Assembly (NCBI GenBank): GCA_018303025.1
Contig: JAGVYZ010000046.1
Span: 1 to 34,394 of the forward strand
From: Candidatus Woesearchaeota archaeon
GTDB taxonomy: Archaea; Nanobdellota; Nanobdellia; SCGC-AAA011-G17; GW2011-AR20
Direction of reading: 5' to 3'
DNA: 34,394 nt
This document shows, piece after piece, positions 26,691 to 34,254 of the stretch; position 1 is the first letter of the stretch; every line of letters begins with the position of its first letter. The translations under genes and the position numbers were made by a program. Under the pieces are notes generated by a model that saw only the letters and a program-made list of their open reading frames with translations, did not search any database and had not been told where the DNA came from.

Positions 26691-26837
26691 CCTTTCTTAC
26701 CTTATATCAAAGACAAAAAGAATGAGTCTTTCTTCATAAATGAAACATTAAATAAAATATCAGAAATAAAACAAATTTCATTAAAAGAAGCAGAATCTAA
26801 AATTTTAGAAAATTATAAAAAATTGTTTGAAAATTAA
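26691..26837 (+). pseudogene. Duplicated tatD 3' end fragment
   Basis: FLPYIKDKKNESFFINETLNKISEIKQISLKEAESKILENYKKLFEN* versus tatD C-term FLSPFKDKKNEPFFINETLKKISEIKQISLKEAENKLFENYKRLFEN*. Confidence 0.9.
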
Positions 26838-27284
26838 TTATACTTTTGCTCTTTTAATCGCTTCTTTTACGTCCTCTTCTTTAATATTTTTTTCTTTTGC
26901 AAATTCTTGTGTTTTCTTTAATAATTTGTCAATTTTCTTTTCTGTTTTGACTTCTGGTTTAGCAACAACCTTAGTCTCAGCTTTCTTAACTACTTTTACA
27001 GGCTCTTTATAGTCAAAAGAATGAACCATTACAAATTCAACATCTTTCTTGTGTTTGTCTTTTTTAACATCTTTTACAGCTTTAACTTTAATCTTAGCAG
27101 GAGGATTCTTTCTTCCATGCTTGTGAATTAAATTGCTTAATTCAGTAGCAATTTTTACATTGTCTGATTTCATATGTTTAGAAATAAAATAACCAACTTC
27201 TCTGACAGCTCTTTTAGTTTTAGCATAACTAGGAACATGTCTGAATGATTTTCTTAATGGTATAACATAAATTCTTTCTTCCAT
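26838..27284 (-). CDS. rpl31e: Ribosomal protein L31e with Lys-rich C-terminal extension
   Basis: RIYVIPLRKSFRHVPSYAKTKRAVREVGYFISKHMKSDNVKIATELSNLIHKHGRKNPPAKIKV. Confidence 0.92.
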   Translation of the reverse strand: MEERIYVIPLRKSFRHVPSYAKTKRAVREVGYFISKHMKSDNVKIATELSNLIHKHGRKNPPAKIKVKAVKDVKKDKHKKDVEFVMVHSFDYKEPVKVVKKAETKVVAKPEVKTEKKIDKLLKKTQEFAKEKNIKEEDVKEAIKRAKV

Positions 27285-27285
27285 T

Positions 27286-27456
27286 TTATGCCTTTATCCT
27301 TGTTCTTTTCCAGTTTCTTTTAACAGCAGTATGCCTGCCTGGATGAACTCTTCTTCCTTTACCATAAATCTTAGGAACAGTCCAGAATGGTGCCCATCTT
27401 CTCTGTCTTGATTTTTTAGCTAATCTTAATTTCTTAGCTAACCATTTAATTCCCAT
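27286..27456 (-). CDS. rpl39e: Ribosomal protein L39e (not in ORF track)
   Basis: MGIKWLAKKLRLAKKSRQRRWAPFWTVPKIYGKGRRVHPGRHTAVKRNWKRTRIKA. Confidence 0.92.
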   Translation of the reverse strand: MGIKWLAKKLRLAKKSRQRRWAPFWTVPKIYGKGRRVHPGRHTAVKRNWKRTRIKA

Positions 27457-27994
27457 TTTCTTTTACCTGAACAACTTCTTTTCCCTGAAGGCTTTTTTCA
27501 AAAGGCTTCTCATGATGTTCTTTAACTGCAATATGTTCTTTTACCTGTTCTTCTTTTACATGAGCAACCTTTTCATGTTCTTTTCCTTTCTTAGCTAATT
27601 TGTCTAAGAAACTCTTTCCCTTAGGAGTTATTGCTCTTCCTTTATGTTTTTTAACTTCAACTTGTTTAATCAAGCCTGCTTTTTCTAAATCTTGTAATAT
27701 AACTCTAATAACTTTACCAGAAGCAACATATGTTATTTCAGGTTGATATCCTCTGTTCTTTTTATTAGAATACTTCATCTTTAATTTATTAGTTCCAATA
27801 GGACCTTTCATGTAAACAGCTCTTAATACAGAACCAGCTCTCATAAACCACCAGTCTTGATCATATGGTGCTCTTTGCTTTCCAGCTCCTGTTTTGACAA
27901 AATTAGCCCATTCAGGCTTTTTCATTAGCTTCTTTAATTCAGGACCAGCCTTATTGATAAGCTCTGTTCCATTAATATCATATATTGTTGCCAT
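27446..27994 (-). CDS. rps19e: Ribosomal protein S19e with C-terminal extension
   Basis: NKAGPELKKLMKKPEWANFVKTGAGKQRAPYDQDWWFMRAGSVLRAVYMKGPIGTNKL. Confidence 0.94.
   Translation of the reverse strand: MATIYDINGTELINKAGPELKKLMKKPEWANFVKTGAGKQRAPYDQDWWFMRAGSVLRAVYMKGPIGTNKLKMKYSNKKNRGYQPEITYVASGKVIRVILQDLEKAGLIKQVEVKKHKGRAITPKGKSFLDKLAKKGKEHEKVAHVKEEQVKEHIAVKEHHEKPFEKSLQGKEVVQVKENGN
27474..27511 (-). repeat. Hairpin repeat copy inside rps19e coding tail
   Basis: GAAGCCTTTTGAAAAAAGCCTTCAGGGAAAAG, same hairpin design as 10677-10741 and 3262-3311; encodes EKPFEKSLQGK. Confidence 0.65.
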
Positions 27995-28272
27995 ATCTTA
28001 AAACCCTGAAAAGAGATTTAAAAAGGTTTCTACGGGCTGAAATTTGAGGGGCTGAAATTTGAGCTAGTGATAAGTAAAATAATAATTTATACAAACGTTA
28101 TATAATATTTGCCTTATTAACATATTTATGGGAAAACGTTAATATAAATCAATAAAATTAATTAACTCCACCAGTTCTAAACTCCAATTAAGAATAACCA
28201 TTCCTAAGAGCATTGGTTTATGGACTTGATGTTCACCATAATGAAATTATAAAATCATCTAAGGGACATAAA

Positions 28273-28707
28273 TTAAAACAGAGAAAAAGTAAATTGATTC
28301 ATATATCCAATATAAATTAAAATTCCATTTTTTAAAACATCTCTCCCTATCAAAGAACTAATCTCTTGCCCCTCTAATGGTGCTGAAATAAAAGGACCTT
28401 CATAGATTAACCCGTGACTTGGAATTAACATTCGCATAAAATAATGATAACATTCATGGTCTTTACTAGAAGGAGTATTTATTTTTGTAACACCAGTTGG
28501 TTTTAAACCTAATGCTTCAGGTATTTCCTTTTTTATTACACATGCAGAAGCACCTGTATCAATTAAGGATTTAACAGTTATAGGTTCCGGAATAGCCTTT
28601 TTTTCTTCAATATATTTCTTTTCTAAATCTGATGAAATTAAAAACTGAACTTCTAAAATTGGACCTTCTTTTTCTAAATCCGAAGAATTAATGGTTACGG
28701 AAGGCAT
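28273..28707 (-). CDS. Retropepsin-like single-domain aspartic protease
   Basis: VKSLIDTGASACVI active-site motif; SSLIGRDVLKNGIL. Confidence 0.8.
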   Translation of the reverse strand: MPSVTINSSDLEKEGPILEVQFLISSDLEKKYIEEKKAIPEPITVKSLIDTGASACVIKKEIPEALGLKPTGVTKINTPSSKDHECYHYFMRMLIPSHGLIYEGPFISAPLEGQEISSLIGRDVLKNGILIYIGYMNQFTFSLF

Positions 28708-28955
28708 GGTATATCAACTCTAATTAAATTAGAAGTAAAATTTTGTGGTTGGTCTACCTCGAGGATTTGTTTTACTAAAAAAGGAGTGTTTCCAAATTTA
28801 TCAATTCCAACCTTAACTGCATCTGAATAAGTATCAAAAACATTTATTATTTCTTCTCCCTTTATAAGAACAAATTTACCTCGACTATCCTTAAGCAATC
28901 TTTGTTTGTTCTTTTCATATGTTTCCAATTCTTTTAAAAAAATATTCTTTGTCAT
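28695..28955 (-). CDS. DUF5678-like small protein, overlapping the protease gene
   Basis: GKFVLIKGEEIINVFDTYSDAVKVGIDKFGNTPFLVKQI. Confidence 0.65.
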   Translation of the reverse strand: MTKNIFLKELETYEKNKQRLLKDSRGKFVLIKGEEIINVFDTYSDAVKVGIDKFGNTPFLVKQILEVDQPQNFTSNLIRVDIPCLP

Positions 28956-28999
28956 ATATAATATAATACTTATGAATTTAAAACTCTTTTGTTAGACTA

Positions 29000-29074
29000 C
29001 TTTCTCTCCACTCTACACCCATCTTTCTCGTCTTTTACAATAAAACCAAGTTTTTCAATTTCTTCTCTTATTTG
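29000..29074 (-). pseudogene. Degenerate cysS 3' end fragment (copy 3)
   Basis: IREEIEKLGFIVKDEKDGCRVERK* versus cysS C-term IREEIEKLGFIVKDEKDGFKVERK*. Confidence 0.85.
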
Positions 29075-29321
29075 TTTTTATCCCAACCTTTACTTAAAAT
29101 TGAAGGTGTTATAAACTTGGTGTAAATATTTCTTTCTGAAATCTGTTTTTTGTTCATTTCTATGCCAAATTAGAGAAAGTTAAAGGATTTAAAACTTGTT
29201 AAACTGATGAATAATTCTATATTCTTAAAAATATATATTAAAAGGTAAGGGTAACAGACAAACACCTTTAGAAAGTTTATAAATAAAAGAAGCTTAGAAT
29301 AAGAATGAACAAAAGCGAATA

Positions 29322-29378
29322 TTTACTATACTATGGTATAGTAAAGTTATAGGCTAAACTATGCGATGGTATAGTAAA
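29322..29378. promoter_or_regulatory. Two palindromic operator-like sites upstream of the ATPase gene
   Basis: TTTACTATAC TATG GTATAGTAAA (29322-29345, perfect 10-bp arms) and TAAACTATGC GATG GTATAGTAAA (29355-29378), 33 bp apart. Confidence 0.65.
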
Positions 29379-29408
29379 GTTTAAAAGGGGTAAAATCAGC
29401 TATCATTT

Positions 29409-30575
29409 ATGGAAATAGAAGCAGAATTATTCAAACAAAATCCCTGGTGGGAAGAAAAGTTTAAAGATGACAGTTTTACTAGGGATATATATTTAAAACA
29501 AATTTTAAGTAATATAAATTCAAAGGAAATAATTATTTTAACTGGTCTTAGAAGAATAGGAAAAACTACTATTATTAAACAAACAATCAAGCATTTATTA
29601 GAAAACAAGACTAAACCTGAAGAAATATTTTTTGTAAGTCTAGATTCCTTTAATTTGCTTGAATTTAGCATACATCGGTTAATTGAAGAATATAAAAAAA
29701 TACACAAAAAATCTTCATCAGACTTCTTCTATTTGTTTTTAGATGAAGTTTCTTCAAGGGAAGATTTTGAACAAGAATTAAAAAGCATTTATGATAATGA
29801 AAACATAAAGGTGATATGCTCTTCTTCAATTGCAACATTAATGAGAGATAAAAAAGCAAGTTTGACTGGAAGAACAAAAACTATAGAAGTAATGCCTTTA
29901 AATTTTCAGGAATTTTTAATATTTAGAGAAGCAAAAATAACTAAATCAGATAGTGCTAAATTAGAGAGTTATTTTAAAGATTATTTAAAAATTGGTGGAA
30001 TTCCTTATTATGTGCTTAAGGAAGACAAGACTTATATAAATGAATTAATAGAGGGTATTATCTATAAAGATATAATTGCTTACCATAAAATAACTGCAGA
30101 AAAAACAATCAAAGAGCTTTTTATTTTATTATGTCAAAGAGTAGGAAAACCAATGAGCTATAATAAAATATCCGAAATATTAAAAATATCTGTAGACAGT
30201 GCAAAAAGATATGTAAACTATTTTGAGAAAGCTTATTTGTTTTATGTTGTCGATAGATATTCTAAATCTATTAACGAAAAAGTAACTTCTCCTAAAAAGA
30301 TTTATATTGGAGATGTTGGCATTAAAAATGCCATAACTGGCTTTAAAGATTTAGGTGCAAGCTATGAAAATCTTGTTTTTTTAAGTATAAAAGATAAAAA
30401 TCCAACCTATTATCTTGAAAATTCTACAGAAATAGACTTTATTACAAAAGATAGCTTAATTGAAGCAAAATATAATCAGGAATTAGAAAAAAATCAAAAG
30501 AAATTGTTTGATACTTTAAAGATTAAAAATAAAATAATTGCAAAAGGCTATTTATTTTTTATTCAGGAAATTTAA
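29409..30575 (+). CDS. Archaeal AAA ATPase (DUF4143-type, wHTH region)
   Basis: LTGLRRIGKTTIIKQ Walker A, FFYLFLDEVSSRE, LKIGGIPYYVL, DFITKDSLIEAKY. Confidence 0.88.
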   Translation: MEIEAELFKQNPWWEEKFKDDSFTRDIYLKQILSNINSKEIIILTGLRRIGKTTIIKQTIKHLLENKTKPEEIFFVSLDSFNLLEFSIHRLIEEYKKIHKKSSSDFFYLFLDEVSSREDFEQELKSIYDNENIKVICSSSIATLMRDKKASLTGRTKTIEVMPLNFQEFLIFREAKITKSDSAKLESYFKDYLKIGGIPYYVLKEDKTYINELIEGIIYKDIIAYHKITAEKTIKELFILLCQRVGKPMSYNKISEILKISVDSAKRYVNYFEKAYLFYVVDRYSKSINEKVTSPKKIYIGDVGIKNAITGFKDLGASYENLVFLSIKDKNPTYYLENSTEIDFITKDSLIEAKYNQELEKNQKKLFDTLKIKNKIIAKGYLFFIQEI

Positions 30576-30673
30576 ATAATTCAATCTATCCTGTAGATAT
30601 AAACAAATTAAACTTAAGAAATAAAAGAAGTTGATGCGAGCATTTAACTAAAAATCTTTCTGGTTGTATATTT

Positions 30674-30881
30674 TTTATTTCTTCTCAACTCTAAAACCAT
30701 CTTTCTCGTCTTTTACAATAAAACCAAGCTTTTCAATTTCTTCTCTTATTTTATCAGAATCTTTCCAATTCTTCTCTTTCCTAAACTTCTCTCTTTTTTC
30801 AGCTAATTCAATTATTTTAGAAGGTATTTTTTCTTTTTCAAATAAATTTAAAGAAAATATTAAATCCATTTTTTTAATAAT
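30674..30881 (-). pseudogene. Duplicated cysS 3' end (copy 2)
   Basis: MDLIFSLNLFEKEKIPSKIIELAEKREKFRKEKNWKDSDKIREEIEKLGFIVKDEKDGFRVEKK*, nearly identical to cysS C-terminus. Confidence 0.92.
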
Positions 30882-30986
30882 AAAAATAGTTAGAAATCTT
30901 TATAAAAAACATATTATTAAATATGAAGAGGGCACAATGTTTTAGAAATAGAAAGATTTATATTATCGTTCCCTCTTAACTTTAAA

Positions 30987-31145
30987 ATGGCAAAACCAAT
31001 AAAATCTACACCAGAATTAGTTGGAAAAGAAGCAGATATTTTTTTAGAAAAGATGATTAAAGTAGAGAATTCAAGAATTACTTCTAAACAGAAATCTTTT
31101 GCAAAAGAGATAGATAAAAATATGAAACTTTTAATTGTTTGTTAA
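30987..31145 (+). CDS. Small 52-aa ORF, antitoxin-like (tentative)
   Basis: MAKPIKSTPELVGKEADIFLEKMIKVENSRITSKQKSFAKEIDKNMKLLIVC; converges with and overlaps the GNAT gene by 15 bp. Confidence 0.5.
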   Translation: MAKPIKSTPELVGKEADIFLEKMIKVENSRITSKQKSFAKEIDKNMKLLIVC

Positions 31146-31718
31146 TTCTTCTTGAATATATGGCCATATATCTAAATATAAGGGAGTTTCTTTGCTTTTT
31201 TTCTTTCCTTTATCTTCCTTATACATCTCAAATCCAAATTTTTTATAAAAATGAATTGCATCTTTTGATTTGTCTTTATTTCTTTTAGCATCTAAATAAA
31301 TAAATCTACAACCAACTTCTTGACTAATTATCTTTGCTTTGCTTATTGAAAATTGTATCATTAATGATCCAATTCCCCTCTTTTGAAATCTATCATCAAC
31401 ACATAATCTTCCTATTTTTAATGCAGGTAATGACCTGTAAGTTATACCTTTATCTTTAAAGATTTGGCATAAATCCGGATTAATATTCTTAAGTTTAACA
31501 CAATCAGGTGTTAAAGTAATATAACCCAATAATTCGTTTGTTTTTCTTAAAAACCATAAATAAGTAACTGATATTTTTCTTTTTTGTTGATTGAGAGCAT
31601 CTTCTACAAGGAAATTTACTAATTCAGGTTCATAAGATTTTATTTCTTTTGTAATATTTTCATGTGCTTCATTTAATTTTTCTATTCTTATTTCTTCAGG
31701 ATTTATTTTTTCCATCAT
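31131..31718 (-). CDS. GNAT family N-acetyltransferase, possible toxin-type
   Basis: IGRLCVDDRFQKRGIGSLMIQFSISKA...YLDAKRNKDKSKDAIHFYKKFGFEMYK. Confidence 0.8.
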   Translation of the reverse strand: MMEKINPEEIRIEKLNEAHENITKEIKSYEPELVNFLVEDALNQQKRKISVTYLWFLRKTNELLGYITLTPDCVKLKNINPDLCQIFKDKGITYRSLPALKIGRLCVDDRFQKRGIGSLMIQFSISKAKIISQEVGCRFIYLDAKRNKDKSKDAIHFYKKFGFEMYKEDKGKKKSKETPLYLDIWPYIQEELTNN

Positions 31719-31724
31719 TTATTC

Positions 31725-31773
31725 CTTCACTTTCTCTCAACCTTAAATCCTTCACTTTCTCTCAACCTTAAAA
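31725..31773 (-). repeat. Tandem repeat at the cysS stop codon
   Basis: GGTTTTAAGGTTGAGAGAAAGTGAA GGATTTAAGGTTGAGAGAAAGTGAA. Confidence 0.75.
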
Positions 31774-33107
31774 CCATCTTTCTCATCTTTAACAATAAAA
31801 CCAAGTTTTTCAATTTCTTCTCTTATTTTATCAGAATCTTTCCAGTTCTTCTCTTTTCTAAATTTCTCTCTTTTTTCAGCTAATTCAATTATTTTAGAAG
31901 GTACTTTCTCTTTTTCAAATAAATTTAAAGAAAATATTAAATCCATTTTTTTAATAGTTTTAACTTTTCCAATAGCATTTTCATCTCTAACAAGTTTCCA
32001 TAAAACAGCTAAAGCATTTGGCATATCTAAGTCATTTGAAATATCTTTCTCAAATTCATGTAAATAAGAATCATTTACCTTTCCATCATCTTTCAAAGAA
32101 GAAACAATATTTTTAAGTCTTTTATAAGAATTTTCAGCATTCTCTAATGCTTCTAATGAAAAATCTAAAGGTTTTCTATAATGAGTAGTTAATAACAAAT
32201 ATCTATAAGATAAAGGACTAAATCCTTTTTCAATAAGTTCTGAAATAGTAAATAATCCACCTTTGCTTTTACTTACTTTCTCACCTTTAAATGTTAAAAA
32301 CTCACCATGCAGCCAATAATTAACAAATTTCTTTCCAGTAGCTGCTTCTGATTGAGCTATCTCATTAGTATGATGTACAGGTATATGATCTAAACCACCT
32401 GTATGAATATCAAATGTCTCTCCTAAATATTTCATAGACATAGCACTACACTCCACGTGCCAGCCAGGGAATCCAATACCATAAGGACTTTTCCATTCCT
32501 GTTGTCTTACCCCAGGTTTTTCAGAAAACTTCCATAAAGCAAAATCAGTTATATTTTTCTTTTCACCAATATCAACTCTTTTTCCAGCAATCAATCCTTT
32601 TTTATCTAATCTAGCTAATTCACCATAATTCTTTAATTTAGAAGTATCAAAATAAATTCCATCAGAAGTTCTATAAATAAAACCTTTCTTCTCTAATCTT
32701 TCTATTACTTCAATTTGTTCTTTTATATGTTCAGTAGCCTTGCACCAAATATTTGGTTCAAGTATGTTTAATTTCTTAAAATCATCTCTAAATAACTTCC
32801 AATAGTAATTAGTTATCTCTTTAGCTGTTTTTCCTTCTTTAGCAGCAGCTTTCTCAATCTTATCTTCACCTGTATCAGAATCAGAAGTTAAATGACCAAC
32901 ATCAGTAATATTCATTACATGTTTTACATTATATCCAAAATAAAGTAAAACCTTTTTCAAAATATCTTCAAAAACATATGTCCTTAAATTTCCAATATGC
33001 TGATACCAGTAGCAAGTCGGACCGCATGTATAGAGTCCAACTTGCTTTTCATTTATAGCTTTAAACTCTTCTTTTCTCCTGGTTAGAGTATTGTAAAAGT
33101 AAATCAT
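31752..33107 (-). CDS. cysS: Cysteinyl-tRNA synthetase
   Basis: GLYTCGPTCYWYQHIGNLRTYVFEDIL, GFPGWHVECSAMSMKYLGETFDIHTGGLDHIPVHHTNE, KVSKSKGG. Confidence 0.97.
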   Translation of the reverse strand: MIYFYNTLTRRKEEFKAINEKQVGLYTCGPTCYWYQHIGNLRTYVFEDILKKVLLYFGYNVKHVMNITDVGHLTSDSDTGEDKIEKAAAKEGKTAKEITNYYWKLFRDDFKKLNILEPNIWCKATEHIKEQIEVIERLEKKGFIYRTSDGIYFDTSKLKNYGELARLDKKGLIAGKRVDIGEKKNITDFALWKFSEKPGVRQQEWKSPYGIGFPGWHVECSAMSMKYLGETFDIHTGGLDHIPVHHTNEIAQSEAATGKKFVNYWLHGEFLTFKGEKVSKSKGGLFTISELIEKGFSPLSYRYLLLTTHYRKPLDFSLEALENAENSYKRLKNIVSSLKDDGKVNDSYLHEFEKDISNDLDMPNALAVLWKLVRDENAIGKVKTIKKMDLIFSLNLFEKEKVPSKIIELAEKREKFRKEKNWKDSDKIREEIEKLGFIVKDEKDGFKVERK

Positions 33108-33144
33108 AAGAATAAGAAAAAAAAGGAAAATATAAAGCTTCCCT

Positions 33145-33663
33145 TTAAGTTTTTATATTTACAAAAAACTCCGCACTTTCATAATCCTGGCCATCTGCTT
33201 TCACATTAACTAAATAAGCATAGCTGTCAACTACTATGTTTTTGTCTGCTCTAACATTTACTGTTAACTCTTTTCCAGCACCACCAGCTATTTTAAATTC
33301 AGTTATAGGCACTATCATTTTTAATTTAGTTCCAGCATCATTACTTGCAGCAGGTTTGACATCAATTGTAAATGTTCTTTCTACATTTTTATCATTACCA
33401 ATTATAATTTGAAAAGGAGTAGCATCACCTTTTTTTACATCTATACTGGAACTTACAGATAACTTTGAATCAAAATTATTTAAATCTCTTAATGCATCAC
33501 TTCCAGTTCTAAATGCTTCATTTCCCATATTAAACAATTTATCTTTAATATTTCCTAAAAATAACAATCCAACACTTAACAAAGCTACTCCTATAACAAT
33601 TATAATAATTGTATTTATAGAAAGTTCCATAGCACCTCTTTTATTCATAACCATTTTATACAA
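33145..33663 (-). CDS. Class III signal peptide (archaeal pilin-like) protein
   Basis: NKRGAMELSINTIIIIVIGVALLSVGLLFLG then extracytoplasmic domain. Confidence 0.75.
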   Translation of the reverse strand: MYKMVMNKRGAMELSINTIIIIVIGVALLSVGLLFLGNIKDKLFNMGNEAFRTGSDALRDLNNFDSKLSVSSSIDVKKGDATPFQIIIGNDKNVERTFTIDVKPAASNDAGTKLKMIVPITEFKIAGGAGKELTVNVRADKNIVVDSYAYLVNVKADGQDYESAEFFVNIKT

Positions 33664-34099
33664 TCCTCCATTTATCTTTATCTACTTGATTTAATATAAC
33701 ATTAACATAAGCTAATTCATCTATCTCTGTATTTCTAAATACCAAGCATAAATTTTCACTTTTATAGATATCGTTCTTTTCAGTTGTAGGTTCTTTTATC
33801 CTGTAAACTCCATTAACATTTTCAATAGTTTCAACAACACTAGAATCACAATTTAATTTAACATCTAAATTAACCAGTTTATCAGTTTCAATATTTAACT
33901 CAAGAACACTATTAGCATCTTTTTCAATGTTTAAAATCTTAAAATCTTTAGCATGTAAAATAAAAGCACGGCTTCCTAAATCTTTAGTAGTATAACCAGT
34001 AATAAAACCTTCATTATTAAACACAAGTAAAACAGCAAATAATAATCCAAATACAAATAACCAAACACCTAATCTAAAGTTACCTCTTAAATTACTCAT
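33656..34099 (-). CDS. Membrane-anchored hypothetical protein
   Basis: N-term TM LGVWLFVFGLLFAVLLVF; overlaps the pilin-like gene. Confidence 0.6.
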   Translation of the reverse strand: MSNLRGNFRLGVWLFVFGLLFAVLLVFNNEGFITGYTTKDLGSRAFILHAKDFKILNIEKDANSVLELNIETDKLVNLDVKLNCDSSVVETIENVNGVYRIKEPTTEKNDIYKSENLCLVFRNTEIDELAYVNVILNQVDKDKWRIV

Positions 34100-34205
34100 A
34101 TCAAAGCAAGGTTTATTTTCTTAATAAAAGTTTCTAAGTTAAAAAAAGGTTGGGAAGAGGGGGATTTGAACCCCCGACAGCATGATCTTCAGTCATGTAC
34201 TCTCC

Positions 34206-34226
34206 TTAGCCAACTTTTCTAAGTTT
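34206..34226 (-). other. D-loop intron of tRNA-Phe
   Basis: BHB: AGCC/GGCT central helix, bulges TGA and AAG, outer CTC/GAG, inner AACT/AGTT. Confidence 0.82.
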
Positions 34227-34241
34227 CAGGCTGAGTTACCT

Positions 34242-34254
34242 CTATGGCTTTAGT
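34242..34254 (-). other. Acceptor-stem 4/5 intron of tRNA-Phe (13 nt)
   Basis: BHB-like: ATGG/CCAT central helix, bulges GAA and AGA, minimal inner loop; excision restores GGGAAGG/TCTTCCC. Confidence 0.75.

Noticed and set aside
28150-28310. Possible gene remnant (LRALVYGLDVHHNEIIKSSKGHKLKQRKSKLIHISNIN)
   Set aside because: Short open stretch without a recognisable family; too weak to call.
30924-30977. AAGAGGG...CCCTCTT inverted repeat before the small ORF at 30987
   Set aside because: 7-bp arms separated by 40 bp in AT-rich DNA; not convincing as an operator.
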